The notes: a model not told the origin generated them from the letters alone. A stretch of 64,000 nt of DNA from Epiperipatus broadwayi (GCA_028023455.1 JAQFVV010000012.1:6732499-6796498), one strand, 5' to 3'. Positions 11,221 to 24,505 are shown, counted from the stretch's first letter. A program made the numbers and translations.

Positions 11221-13966
11221 CTAACTGCTGAGAACTTTTATCTCCCGACCATTTACTTTTCTTAATGTCTTCAAGACAGAGGATGCAGTATCAGAGTCAG
11301 GATTAGAAAAATTATTTTCATCCAGCTGTGACCCTGAAGAATCATAAATCTTCCTTTTATTGTTAGAAGAACTAATATCAGTTATAAGTGCTTGACCTTG
11401 AAAAGAGCAACAACCAAGAGTAGACTGAATATTAAAGTTATTCTTCAATAACATATTTCCATTTTGAACTGTGCAAGATGAGTCAAGTGATGATTGAGTA
11501 ATATTATTCAGAATAGAAACAACAGATCCACTGACCTTCTTACTTAAATTTGTAGCAACTTGTAGTGGAGATGATATAATAACATCAGACTGTTGCTCAG
11601 TAATATGTTCACTTGAATGATGCCCTTGCAAATTTTGCAAAACATTAAGACTGCATCTATGAGTACGTGTTTTCTTAAGCTTACAAACATTACAAAATCT
11701 CTTTGAACAATTTTTAACAAGATGAGTCCTGTCCCTGCAAACAAAACATTGAGGTTGTAAACCTTTGATAGAGATACATATTGAACATTTATCTGCCTCT
11801 AAAGTAGATGGAATATCAATCAAAGCAAGACCTTTATTCAACTTTAAAGTAAAAGCAGCTGTGTTTGTTGGTAACTCTAAACCAGCCCTTTTCTCAGTAA
11901 GATATTTAAATTGAGATATCTCACTTAAATTAGAAAATAATCTCTGAAGATCCTTAGCCTCCAAATTAAGATAAAAATTTCTCGCAAGACCAAAAGCTAA
12001 CCTAGGCCTATCCATATCAATAACAATGAAAAATCTGTGATTTAATAAAAGCTGTTGTCTTCTAAACTTTTCCTTCTCCAAGACATTATGAAACTCCAAT
12101 ATCATGTAATGTTTATTAGAATGAAAATATAGCCTCTTAACAGCATCATCAAGGTTCAAATCCTTCAACAACTGGAAAAACTCCTCAATAGGGAAGTTAT
12201 AAAGCTGACTATTACTGTCTGTAGTTGTAAGAATCAAAGTATTGCTATTAGAATAGTTTAAAAAAAGAATTAAAAAAACCACCAGTATCCTAGAATTAAA
12301 CTGAACACTTATATTTTGATGTCCATCAACCAAATCTTTATGATTAGAAAAATTTAATATGGTTGTATCTGCAGAAACATCTGACATTATATGTTCTTCA
12401 TCATTCAGATCCAAATAACCAAATTTCTGTGACTGTGATTGTGCAAGTTCAGAGAATACATTATTATTAAGAACATGAGCGTAACTTGTGTCGTATTTTT
12501 TTTCAAAGTAGGAAAGGAAATAACCTGGCTCAGAACTGAAGATTTTTTATCTGAAGGAGACAAATTTCCATTCAAAGAATCAGATTCAGAACAATGTATA
12601 TGAGTATCAGATAATGAAAAATCATTCAAATGCAAAGATCTCAAATTCTGTTTCATAGAATGTTGAATGGCATTAGGAGCAATAGAAAATTGTGATACTG
12701 AAGGCAAGTACATTGATAATTTGCTAGAAGCTAGAGGCGAACCAGAAGTAATTAAATCAGAAGTTTCAAGCATTGAAACACTTTCTAAATGACTGGTTTT
12801 TACTCTGTCAGAGTTTGCATCTGCTAGAATACAATTTGCCTGCAAAGCAACATCCATAACTTGAGATTTATCAGAGACAAAATGATCAAAAATACCTGAG
12901 TTATTATCTTCAGTTAGTAATGTTTCATTGTGCTTACTCCTAATGTTATAAGACCTGATATTATGCTCTAAGCCAGATGATATAATGGTAATATCACCAA
13001 CTGAAACTGATATTTTTTTATGGTGCAAGGTCGGCAAAGGCCTAGACAAAGAAGAACTAGCAACAGTCAATAAATTATTATGCCTTGGACATAGCTGCAT
13101 CAATAAATCTTTATTAGAAGAATGTATATTGCCATAAAAGTCTAAATCTGAAATCTTATGTCTTAAAGATTCTCCTGAATGCATTTTATTCCCTTCATTA
13201 GACTCAATATTTGGTATATGTTTCACTTTATGTGAGAAATAGAATTTCCAGACTTGTCTTCAGATTGTATTTTCAATTTTTCAGATCCTAAATTATTTCC
13301 AAAGTGTCTTTTTTCTCTTTCATATGACTCAACATTAGCTAAGTCATGAACTTCTGACATAGCACCAACTACTTTTTTAAAAATTTACTATTCTTGCCGA
13401 TAAAATTAACAGAGTTATTATGACCTATAGCATTATTTTGATGATTATAACTGAGATTATTAATATTATTTGATTTATTTAAAACATCTGTAACCAAATT
13501 TATTGATAAATTATTTTTATTTTTTTCATAATTTTGAGACTGTACTAACCATGTCATTTAATTTGGCATACTGTTTTACCTGTGAGTATGTTCTATGTGA
13601 GATAAAATCATGTACACTGGCCTGTAAAGAAATTTTTTTACCAGATCCATCAAAAATATATATATATTTAGTCTTTTGAATGTCTCCATCATATTTTTGG
13701 CAACTTGAATTAGCACTAGAAGTTATAGTAATCATTTTTTTTAGCATTAATATTCTGAATTTTATTAGATTCAACAATTAGAGGCATTCTTAACTTTAGA
13801 AAGAGGTTTCAAACTATCTGTTTTTGTTAAATCTTGCATACTTAAAGCTTTTGATCTATTAATTACAGAGCATTAAAGAGTCAATTTTAACGTTTGTTTT
13901 TTTGTTTACATTCGAAGATTCTTTTCTATTGAGCATCGATGATTCTAAAAGTTTCTTAGAACCACT
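11221..13966 (-). pseudogene. LINE ORF1 protein, zinc-knuckle type, frameshifted
   Basis: Nucleic-acid-binding ORF1 of the LINE, about 900 codons when its pieces are read together. It probably starts at the ATG at 13966 (MSGSKKLLESS...). It then passes through frame changes near 13860, 13750, 13550, 13370 and 12500. The last is at an eight-A run, where the 273-residue frame hands over to the 397-residue frame. The N-terminal two thirds are Ser/Asn/His rich and look disordered. The C-terminal frame ends with a CCHC knuckle (CFVCRDRTHLVKNC, about residues 222-236 of the last frame) followed by a second Cys/His cluster (CNVCKLKKTRTHRC). This matches the usual gag-like ORF1 layout. Few disabling changes over 2.7 kb suggest a fairly young insertion. 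The region upstream, 13970-14270, may be its 5' UTR. Confidence 0.75.
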
Positions 13967-15744
13967 CATTTTAAACAAAAAAGATGTAATTTGGAAGAAC
14001 AGCACCTACCTTATACTTCCAGAGGTTTTTTTTAGTAAATTTCAAGCATATGATGCAAAAAAGTGTAACTTTAAATCGCAATGATACGAGTAGACTGTCA
14101 ACTAATGCCATCTAGTAAAAACCAATGCTTTTCAGAAACAAACTTTATTTGCTCTATTTTAGTTTTAACACCACCTGGTGTAAATTTGAATAATCAAGCA
14201 ATGCTAGATCCTGTACAAACTACTGTTTGGCGTATGACTTCTTTTTTTTTCAGTGAAGAGTTTTAGACCTGGATTTAATGCATCTGAACTTTCCAAATAC
14301 AATATATCTGTTTCTAGTAATGATATTTTTACTATCATGTTACCAGTCTAAAATTCAAAAACAGCTTAACATTTTGAATCTAAGCCAATAATTAGTTGCA
14401 TTAGATACAAAACTAAATTCAGGTCTAATAATTCTTTCTGAAGAATGCTATATGACAAGTAATCTGAAGATTATAATGAGTCATGTATTGGACCATGTTT
14501 TAAAATATAAAATTTGGAACTTTTTTCTTAACTATGTACACATAATATAGCTTGAATACTAAATTCAGCCTTTTTATAAAAGTTCTTCTCTAACATTGAA
14601 ATTCTATTTGGAATAACCACTTGTGGCATATTAAAACTTAAATTATTGATGGGAACTCTTTATGAATTCTTACATATTTTAAAGTTGAATAAAGAAATTT
14701 AACTATTTGTAAGCCCTATAATAATTTAAAATGCTACACACATAAGCTTAATAATTATATATTTTGATTAGTCACATTATAAACTAACTTCAGACTCATT
14801 TGACTTTTCCTAAAATAATGATTATAAATTAAATAGCTCTAGAATAAGATAATGTAAGATAGATTGCTGTTATCAATGCAAATATTAAATGTTAATCAGA
14901 TGAATCATGGGATAATTTCATTAGCCAATTATCTCCAGTTTAAGTGTTAATTTATTTTACTCCTTTTTTACACCCAATTATTAGACTGCATGCGCGTGTA
15001 ATGGGTAAAATGGTATAAATATTTAATCAGTTTACTTATTGTTAATGGAAACTTTTGTTAATTTAAAAAATATGTATGTAAAATAAATAATTTTTTTTTT
15101 TTATAACAAAATTTTTTTTTCATTCACAAACAACTAAGCAAAACAACATTATTCATTTATTATAAAAGACCGATCGTTTCTTTCTTAGATTAAATTTCTC
15201 TGTTTGTCTTTTAAATTCACAATTTTATTTTTAACCTTTGTAGTAAATTAATCTTTATTATTATTATTTCAATTGTTTCCTTGTTATTTTGCTTTCCGTA
15301 ATCAGTAATTATAAATGTAATAAACATTCCCAGAATTCAAAACATAGGACAATGAAATTTAGAAAAATATTTATAAATTTATTAAAAAAGAAAAACTGTT
15401 GCAAATTATAATTAAATGAGGAAACAGTAAAAATTTCTTAATTAACTTTAAGTAGCAAAACATGATAATCGTAATATCGATAAAATTAGTGTGCAACGTT
15501 TGATTATAAAAGTTAATTTATTGGAATCTTAAAGCAATTTACCGAAATCTTATAACTAATCATTGTATTATCTTCCATCCTGAGGCATTTTATTTAAAGC
15601 TATCAAAAATTGCTTTCCTTCCCGCTCTAATGAGTATAGTTATATTCGTTTTTTAGAAATGCATTTTGTTTTATCCCCACAGAGTTCTATACTCATAGAA
15701 AATACATAATGATATACCACCTCCATTATTAGGGATATACATAT
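13967..15744. other. Possible LINE 5' UTR, then AT-rich spacer
   Basis: 13967-14270 has two plus-strand open frames of about 60 codons without recognisable motifs. By position the segment is more likely the LINE 5' UTR read backwards. From 14271 on there is only AT-rich DNA. Confidence 0.4.
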
Positions 15745-15822
15745 TGCTTATTATACTTCTTTCATATACACTTCAATGCAAACAAATTTTCTTAAAAAAC
15801 TTCTTTATTTTCCTTACATATG
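15745..15822 (+). repeat. Half-copy of a Penelope-like hairpin end
   Basis: 'Tcatatacacttcaatgcaa' followed by 'aaaaaacttctttattttcc' aligns with the outer arm of the hairpin at 58701-58989. It stops just before the ribozyme-like segment. Confidence 0.55.
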
Positions 15823-16865
15823 AATATATGAAGATATGCAAAGAAAATGAAAGAGAAGAATAAGAGAATATACTAGGATCTAAGTTGCTTCTTATTACAG
15901 TCATGTATTATAGTCACTATTTTGATTTATCATGTGATCAATTCAGATTAATTCATGACTTTTTCAATTTAAAATAACTAGACACTCATTTACTAAGCAA
16001 CAAGCCAATGAGAAACTGTTTTGAATATGAACTACTTACCTAAAAAAATTCTAGACTCAACAACAGCAGCCTCCACTAGTGGAATTTAATTCCCACTACC
16101 AGACTTGTTTCTGCTTTTGAACTATCATCGGATTAACTACTGATTTTCAGGTTTACAATACTTGGTACTAGAATAATAAAAACTGGCCATGGTCTTTGCT
16201 TGCTGTAATAAGCCAAAAAACAAACAAACAAATGATATTATGTTAGCATTAATTCTAAGTCCTTGGATAGCTGAGAATTTATAAGCAACTACGATTTCAA
16301 TCCCATCTAACAATTTGATTTTCTTTTTTTAAAATAATAACTATCATTTATCCACTGTTTTCCATATTCTACAATTACTAATCTTATCTTTTTGACCTTC
16401 TTGGTATTCAAATTTTAAATAAGTACTTTTTTTTTTGTTACTTTTGTATTGGATTGTCATTTTTCAAATCCATGTAAATGTAGTAGATAAAAAATATAAT
16501 TCAACTTTTCTACGCGCTAATGTCGCCAATTCATAACATATGTATTTTAAAAATAAAGGTAAATACACTAGTAAAATATATTGCACATATTGAAGATAGT
16601 ATATAAAAAAATAGAAAAATATTTGTCTTGTATGTTTATATAAGATACCTGATAAAACATTGTCAACTATTTGTAAACAGAGATTTTAATTAAATATGCT
16701 AATTAATTTATTTTTCTATTGTAGGTCAAAGGAGATGATAAGGTAAAATTTATAATAGAGTTTATATAGGTTAATTTATCTACCTCAATGGAATTAAAAA
16801 TAACTTGGCAATAGGGTGAGTGTAATCATATGATATTACTTGATCATCATCAATTGTCTTGCATC

Positions 16866-16985
16866 ATTTAGTGCAGCAGTAGAGTCTTAGACTTTGGAAC
16901 ATAAGGCTGGATTGATCCCAGTTCTGAGGCTTCCATCACTCAAATTTCTTATGAATTCATGAATAGTAAAGCCATTCAATTATTT
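16866..16985 (+). repeat. tRNA-like short repeat (second SINE-like family), copy 2
   Basis: 'Tttagtgcagcagtagagtc', then GATTGATCCCAG about 35 bases on, then 'tttcttatgaattcatg' and 'agtaaag'. Same order as the copy at 9570. Confidence 0.5.
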
Positions 16986-17892
16986 TATTGTTCATTATCA
17001 GTATGGTTTGCTATTGCTTACCTCTTCTTTAACACAACTCATTTTATGATCCCAATATTAATGATTTATGATAAGTTTAATGTAATATTTTACTAAAAGA
17101 ATCACATTGCTTCATAAGGATATATTGCAATTACTAAGAGCACTATGTTCAAAATATCTAAATGAGAATGTTAAATGATTGATCTGTAACTAATGTGCTC
17201 AAATGTCACATGACCTTCTATACCTTTAATTACATGACTATTTATAGAAAAATGTTCTATCATGTATAGCAGACAACAGATGGATTTTAGCATGATCACA
17301 CAAAAGCAAAAAAATATTTGTCCAAAGATATCATAACTAAAAGCATTTAAAATACATGATATGATGATGATAGATAAATAAGTGGCATATGTCTAATATG
17401 AAAACTTTTGTTGTATCAGAAACTTTATTTCACATGATAATGGCATGAGAACATTCTATAAGGCATGATATTTAAAGTCTTTTGTATGATTCCTGGATCA
17501 AAAATCTACTAGATTAGAAATATAAAATTTCAAGAAATATAAAATTTCATTGACTATTTGCCAGAATCATGATATTAATAATAATAAAAATATTTGGAAC
17601 AAGCGCTAAACACTCTATGAAAAAGAGTGCAATATATAATCAGTTGAAAATTGCTAATACTTTTTGTCTCTTCATAAGCAGACATTATATGTTGGGTGGA
17701 AGCATTATCAATGTTGATGATTATGAATAATCTATACTTGGATAATCATTATATATTCATATAACAATGTATGAATTACTAAATCCTCAATGCCAATCAA
17801 AAAATCTTTATTTATCCATCACAAGAAGTTGGCCAGTATCTAAATAATTGCTAGAAGTAACCATCATCATCACTTTAAAATATCAAGCACTC

Positions 17893-18103
17893 TCCCTTTT
17901 TACTTTTTCAATGCTTATTTTATTAAATCAAAATTAATCCATCTGACAGTTTTGATTGCCCAGCAATCTTCCTCAGAGTATCTCCTTATATTTAAACCTG
18001 AATAATAAGAAGCTCTGAGGAAGATTTTTGGGAAATCAAAACTGTCAGATAGATTAATTTTAATTTAATAAAATATGCATTGAAAAAGAAAAAAGAAAAG
18101 GGG
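17893..18103. repeat. Hairpin element with hammerhead-like ends (Penelope-like), copy 1
   Basis: Two ~95-bp arms are inverted, with the centre near 17995. Each arm contains a motif read inward as CTGAGGA, a GATTG/CAATC-type stem and then AAAACTGTCAG: minus strand 17943-17976 and plus strand 18015-18048. The plus-strand arm has GATTT/AAATC, so both members of the stem changed together. Compare 56254 and 58880. Such motifs are known at the ends of Penelope-like retroelements. The classification is inference. Confidence 0.65.
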
Positions 18104-18467
18104 ATTTGTTTGGGTTTTTTTTTTAAATTTTATCAATGCATAAAGAAAGATAAGTGGATAATATATTTCATCAATTTACATAGTTTAATTGTTCAAAGTA
18201 AAACATCACTAAAGTAGGATTGATAAACTAATTATATTTTTCTAATAAAAATTTCTTTTATTTATAAATTTCTCTAAATTAAACAAAAAAATTTATATAA
18301 TACAAATCATATGACGGTTTAAATGTTTTTCAAGTCTCTGATATCATCTTCATAAAACTAAGAGATTTGACTATCCTTATAATTTCTTCAATACTTATCC
18401 TTTTCTACTAAATTATTCATAATCCATCATAATTTGAAGCTCTCTGAAGCTCTTTTATATATTAGAT

Positions 18468-20514
18468 CAGTGCTTTTCAAATTCATTGATATAAAAACTC
18501 TCCTGACTATTTAAAAATATCCACAGCTCACAGAAGAAAATTTCTAATAGAGGCATATACAATTTTATTGTACTTTACTTTATTTAAATAATTTTCATAT
18601 TTACATTTTAAATATTATAAAGATCATGAAATGTGAAATACAAAAGTCATTAATAATAATTAGAATCTAAAATTGAATAATACAATAATAGAGAATTTAA
18701 TAATAATTTAAACTGACAGAAATATTTGCCTTAACAACTCTTAAATTTTTTCCCCAATGTTTCTATTGATAAACAAAAATCTATGATTATTTTTAATTAG
18801 TAATAGCAAACAATACACAATTTCACAAAGATACATGTATGTGAACTTGAACCAGATTATGTAAGGCTGTATTCACCCAATGAAGAATATTTTTTTTGTC
18901 AGTGGATCTAAAATTCTGACAAATTCTCATTCCAAAGTTCTGATTCAAGGATTGAATCTGCTCTCAATTAATTCTTCTTGAGATGACAATGGGAGATTGT
19001 TAAATTGTAAGGATAAAGTATATTGCATAGCATTCTTACCCAGTCATATTCTTTAATTTCATTTAAGTTAGGAAAAATATTTTTTAAAAACAATATTGAA
19101 TTTGTGGCATGGTTAATTATTATTGTTTTATTTTCTACTGATAGTCAAATGTTTTTTTTTTTTAAAAAAAATTCATGGAGAGAAGGAAATATTTATATAT
19201 TATTATCCTTAAAACTCTTTTAGGATGCAATAAGTTTATTTTGAAATGTTTGCAATTTTATGGTTAGAGATAATATATAGATTTTTTTTTTTACTGGAAA
19301 GATTTAATTCATTTCCTGTTTCAAAAAAAATCTATCAGATAAGAAAGTAAATATATTCAACTTTGATCAGAAAAAGAAATGTGGGATTTTATTAAGAAGT
19401 TGTAATTCATCTTTTAATATTAAAACTCTTTTTAGATCTTTATCATAGGATAGCCATATTACTGTTATCATGATATATAAGATTTATAATTGAAGTTCTT
19501 CTTTTGGAAACTTCTGACAATACTTTACTAAACAATGCTTCCATATGTCAGAATAATTTTTCTCTGTGGATAATACAATAACTATGTCTTATATTCAGAC
19601 AAACTGTTTTAATTATCTTACATATCATAAAGTCCTGCCAATTATAACTACAGTTCCATCAATTACAAATCTCAACATGTTGCCATCATTTCCTTTAGTT
19701 GCAGTGGATAGATTTTTACAAAACGGTAGTTATTCATCAGTTAGAAAATTATACAAGTATCTGACAAAACAATTAAATTAGAATTATTTGTATTGTCAGT
19801 TGAATGGCAAATATAATACTTTGTATTTTATTCATGATAATAATGTACACATGATATTACTGAGAGTGCCATCTATTCTTATTTTAAGCCAATAAACATC
19901 ACATGATCACCATTATTTTAATTGTAACATTGAACTTTTTTTAAGGGTTTGATATTTTGGAACTATGAATAGTTTCACAAATTTTATTGCTGCTTGTAAG
20001 ACTAGATCCTCACCAATTGTTTAATTTTTTTTTTTTTGTATTAGCAATCAATAAAGCAATTTCAAAAGAAGTTTTTACTAATTGTCATTTAATTTAGTAT
20101 GCTATGGAAAAAAAATGTTTGCTGTGTTAATTTTTCAGTCTTTCAAAAATTTCATTGGTCTTATTCTTAAATTCACTATGCATAGCATCTATGTGGTAAC
20201 TAAGATTTCTATATCTTCTACAATCATTTGATAATTTTTTCAAGCATACTGATTCATTCAATATATGAAGGCACAAACCCATATTTCAAATAAGAAGGAT
20301 CGCATTTAGAAATTTTTTTCACACATTTTCTGCCTTTTGCTTCCTTTTGTTGATAACACAGCAGATAGTTCTATTGGTTCAGATAAATGCTACTCAGATT
20401 CTTTGGTGAATATAAAAATAAGTCTAATTATTTATTTCTAATTTTGATAATTTGACAATCTATTTTCGTGGTTTTCCTTGACAAAATCCATGGCCTCCAG
20501 TTTGAGAAGCTCTG
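18468..20514 (-). mobile_element. Decayed hAT DNA transposon
   Basis: Terminal inverted repeats CAGTGCTTTTCAAATTC (from 18468) and, inverted at the right end, CAGAGCTTCTCAAACTGG (to 20514), the classic hAT pattern. The flanking 8-bp target copies TATTAGAT and TCTTGGAT agree at six of eight positions. The interior carries a degenerate transposase on the minus strand. At about 19840-19920 a short block resembles the end of the family X repeat. Confidence 0.8.
18900..20380 (-). pseudogene. hAT transposase relic, ZBED5/ZMYM6/SCAND3-like
   Basis: Translated fragments follow the order of this transposase family. A BED-like N-terminus near 20340-20110 carries a 'KLSNDCRRYRNLSYHIDAMH' segment and then SEFKNKTNEIFERLKN. 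TIGEDLVLQAAIKFV near 20000-20040 corresponds to the TIGEELVLPAA motif known in the family. DGTVVIIG near 19660 and LKRVLILKDELQLLN near 19400 correspond to the catalytic-core 'DGAxxMxG' region and the 'GxVLxRVxELxxEI' region. Stops and frameshifts are frequent, so no product is expected. The substitutions I can see in the family motifs suggest an old insertion. Confidence 0.7.
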
Positions 20515-20740
20515 TCTTGGATTATTCATCATCTTGAAAAAATAAAATATTTTGCTGAATTTCAAATTAATAGTGGATGGAAGAAAATAAAAGTTATAAA
20601 ATCATTGCTCTCATTTTGTATTCAATTCAACAAAAATTATCAAGATTTTTTTTACAATATTTATTACCCACAATTAATATTTACTCACAATTATTTGATT
20701 TCAATATTTGGAAAAGTTATTGATGAAAAGTCTCCAATAT

Positions 20741-22390
20741 ATTACACTTATTATTTAAGCAATACTTTGGGTGCAATTTGAAAATTATAATTGCAATTTG
20801 TAATGTTATAATTGACTATTTATTAGATTGCATTCAGAACAGGGTTATATTTATCTGTTTAAGGAGGTGTATTTGAACTTCTTTGTATCAATAATTTCAA
20901 TCTCTGTAGTCAAGTTGCAATCTTTAGTGTCTATATAAATATATGGGATCATAAATAAAGGTGAGATTTCACCTTTATTAAAAAGAGGTTGCCTTGATAG
21001 GAGTTTGAGATGGTCGACTGTTATCTATATTGAGATTGTCTGAGGGTTGACTGGTTTCTAATGGTTACTTATAAACCCATTGACCATTATTACACACATT
21101 ATTTAAGTATTACTTTGGGTGTAATTTGATATTTATAATTGCAATTAGTAATGTTATAATTGACAATTTAGTTGTCTGCTACATTTACTCATTTAAAGAG
21201 GTTTATTTAAACTTCTTTGTATCAATAATTTCAATCGATGTGGTCAAGTTGCAATCTTTAGCATCTATATAAATATATGGAACCATAAATAAAGATGGGA
21301 TTCCACATTTATTGTTAAAAGAAGATTGCCTTGACAACAGTTTGAGATTGTTGATTGATATCTATATTGGGATTGTTAAGGGTTGACTGGTTTCTAAGGA
21401 TTATATATATCTAATAATATTATAAATCAATGTCTGTATTTTTTCAAAGCAATATATGTAATCTTATAATTAAATATTAGTAAATACAGTAATCAAAAAT
21501 TTTTAAAAGTACAAAAAGTATAATCATCACTTAGGAGTGCTTTTGACTATTCTCATAGTCTTTGTCAACTAATACTTTGAAAGGTTAACCTTCCTATAAT
21601 TCCATGATCTTAATGTTTGCTGCCTGCCTATTGATTAAGTCTTGCTTGTATCTATATGTTAGCATAGCTTCCTTTATTTTCCTTTTATATATAAATACAA
21701 GCCAAACTTAATCAATAGGCAGGCAGCAAACATTAAGATCATGAAATTATGGGAAGGTTTAAGCTTTCAAAGTATTAGTTAACAAAGACTATGGGGATAG
21801 TCTAAAGCACTTTTAAGTGACGATTATATTTTTTGTATTTTTCAAAATTTTTGATTACTGTATTTACTAATATTTAATTATAAGATTCCATATATATATA
21901 AGTATATTAGACCATTGATAAAGATGGAATTCCACCCTTATTGTTAAAAAAAAGGTTGCTTTAACAATAGTTTGAAATTGTTGATTGTTATTGATATTTG
22001 GATTTTCTAAGTGTTGACTTTTTTAATGTTTATTTACAAGCCCATTTAGCCTTGAACATTATTACACTTATTATTTAAGTAATACTTTGGGTGCAATTTG
22101 AAATTTATAATTGCAGGTTATAATGTTATAATTGACTATTTATTAGTTTAAATTCAAAATAAGTTATATTTATCTGTTTAAAAAGGTTTATTTAAACTTC
22201 TTGGTATTAATAATTTTAATCTCTGTGGACAAGTTGCAATTTTTAGTGTCTATATAAGTATGTTAGACCATTAATAAAGGTGGGATACCACCTTTATTGT
22301 TAAAAGGAGGTTATCTTGACAACAGTTTAAAGTTGTTGATTGTTATTGATATTGGGATTGTCTAAGTGTTGATGATTTTTAATGATATAT
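20741..22390 (+). repeat. Satellite array, ~348-bp unit, interrupted
   Basis: Units begin with ATTACACTTATTATTTAAG at 20741, 21089 (348 bp later) and 22061. Between 21089 and 22061 there is one full unit, a 450-bp palindrome insertion and a partial unit resuming near 21900. Each unit contains a short hairpin (aaaggtg...caccttt type) in its middle, and the segments 'tgattgttattgatat' and 'tctaagtgttga' near its end. Unit 1 and unit 2 look less diverged from each other than from unit 3. Confidence 0.85.
21452..21900. mobile_element. Long palindromic element inside the satellite
   Basis: Arms of about 195 bp (21452-21650 and 21700-21900) are nearly perfect inverted copies, sharing blocks such as 'tcaataggcaggcagcaaac' inverted and 'tattagtaaatacagtaatc'. 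The spacer is about 50 bp. It splits a satellite unit and so arrived after the array formed. No coding capacity. Confidence 0.8.
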
Positions 22391-22711
22391 ATATATATAT
22401 ATGTATGTGCTTCATAAATGTTTTTTTATAATTCTGCCTATGTTATTTTTAAGTGCTTACCTTATTTGTATTTCAAATAAATAAATAAAAATAATATATA
22501 AAATGATTATTATTAAATAAAGTATTTAAGAATAAGAAGAGATAGATGAAACTAAATTGTGTAGTAAGTAAAACTTTATAATTCAAACTTTATTTTGAAT
22601 TATGTATATCATTATTGCCATTAACATATTTATTCATTGACATTTTTACAAAATTTTAATTTATATTTATTATTATGATATAAAGAAATAAATATAAATG
22701 CAAACACTTAA

Positions 22712-23600
22712 CCTTTCTGACATGCATTCCCATTTCAGCATTTTCTGATTTTTTTTTGTCTCACAAATCAACATAAAATATATGATTGAATGATTATTAC
22801 TTATTTGAAAATAATAAATTTGTCTTCATTTGATAGATATTTTTGTTTACTATTGAAATAAATTTTAAATATTCACATTTTGTTTCTGTAAATATTAAAA
22901 AAATGAGATTGTAAACAAACAAAGAGTTTAGATGTCATCATTTCTAGGAAGATTTTTTCAGTTTATAAAATCAATGAAATATTTTTTAATTCTTATTATT
23001 TTTAAACATCTGAACAAATAATTATTTATTTCTCTTATATCTAACAAATTATGCTTTAAAAGTTTAAAATTTTTGAATATTTATTGCAAATTTGCGATAT
23101 TTTCATACTGGTAAATATAAATAAATTGCTGACATAGAAACCACGCTTTAAATTGCTTCAGGTCATGCTTAGATTCACTGCTAATATAACATTATATTTT
23201 TGAAAATAAAGTATTTCAAGTCAAAATAAGTTATTAATAATTTATATTTCTTAATATCTAATAAATATCGTGTAAATTATTTTTAAAAAAAATATCTAAA
23301 ACCATAATAAATTTGCAAATAAACAAGTTGTTGGTCATTAGAACTATTTACTTTAAACAATGTCATAAAACACTGAATGTTTTACAACCTTGGCAACAGG
23401 CAATGACTAAACATGTCAGGGCAGGGCTTATGTCTATTGTAAGAGTGGAAATTTTGAATTTCCTCCCGCCTAGAGCAAATTTTTCAGCAAAAATTATATA
23501 TAATAAAATATACCATTTTACACACATTTTAACATATAATACTTATGAAAAAATTCACCAGGGGCAAATTGGTCAAAAAATGAAGTAATATAAGCTTAAT
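22712..23600 (+). mobile_element. Partial copy of the ~865-bp TTAA element family
   Basis: Starts after TTAA (22708-22711) with CCTTTCTGACATGC. It shares 'catttgatagatatttttg' and 'atgctttaaaagttt' with the better-bounded copies at 40046 and 49611. The right end is not clear. The open frame at 23313-23588 shows no motif and is probably incidental. Confidence 0.5.
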
Positions 23601-24505
23601 AATTAATTATTTATGATATGAAATTTAAGTATCACTATTAAATAATTTTAGTAATTTGAGTACTTGTTTAAATTTAAAGGATTAATTAAAAAATAATTAA
23701 CATAAGTAGTTTCATAAAACATAATTATAAGCTGGAAAAAAATATTTTTAATATCATTGTAAATGTTTTATATTTTTTATATTGTTTTTTAAGTTCTTTC
23801 CCATCTTAGATTGTAATAGTATTGCCTGTCACATTTTATTTACAATAATTCTTTCACTGACTAATATTGCATGTCCTAGTCACTTGCTTAGTGCTTTTTG
23901 CATTTTCAAAGATTTATTTTGAACAATAATTAACCTATGTTTTAGTTTTCATTTTTGTTCCTAGATAGTAGGTATAATCAGAAGATAAAATAAACTTATT
24001 CATTTTTTGCACAATATAATAAATATTTTTATTACATTTGTCAAGGTAAAAGATTAATTTTTACTTATTTTGTAAACTTATTTTTTCATTTAAATATATT
24101 TTGATTTATTTCAATAAAAATCCACATGATGAGACAGAAAACATTTTCTACATTTCCATTAGAGAAGACTCAAATGTATTTTTTTCTTAATATACATCTA
24201 ATTGATATTTTTTGTTATTGTTAATACTTTTGAAAACATTTTAAATAGGAATTATTATAGAAAATAATTTAATTTTATTCAAGCTGATTGCTACTTATAA
24301 AATTAACTACACATATTAATCTATGATTTAATTATGTTTAATCTTCTATGATATGGTTAAAATTCACTTTAATCATAATAATTTTTATTATTATTTTAAA
24401 TATAAAATAAGAAATAAATAACATTGTCTACTTGTAATTAATTGGATGGGCAAAAATATTATTCTGATAATTTAGAGATTATTACAAATGTGAAACTTCA
24501 TAATC
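23600..24505. other. AT-rich spacer
   Basis: No coding frame or repeat recognised. Confidence 0.5.

Larger units (their letters stand above)
10548..13966 (-). mobile_element. 5' part of an APE-type LINE (ORF1 plus start of ORF2)
   Basis: The element reads right to left. ORF1 occupies about 13966-11221 with a few frameshifts, then a ~170-bp gap, then ORF2 opens at 11051 and is lost at 10548. No reverse transcriptase follows in any frame I checked down to about 9990. A LINE that keeps its 5' end but lacks its 3' end cannot come from ordinary 5'-truncated target-primed insertion. A deletion or recombination must have removed the 3' part. The Asn-Arg-Gly-Leu-Asn start and GDFN motif suggest an L1/Tx1-like relative, but the clade is not settled without the RT. 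Confidence 0.75.

Noticed and set aside
13902-14266. Two adjacent plus-strand frames as a gene
   Set aside because: They overlap the N-terminus and presumed 5' UTR of the minus-strand LINE. No motif, no splice signals that join them.
19023-19781. Two plus-strand open frames within the hAT element
   Set aside because: The transposase relic is on the minus strand. These frames are shadows with AT-rich codons.
20741-22390. CRISPR array
   Set aside because: The 348-bp tandem units without unique spacers, in a clearly eukaryotic context, are a satellite.
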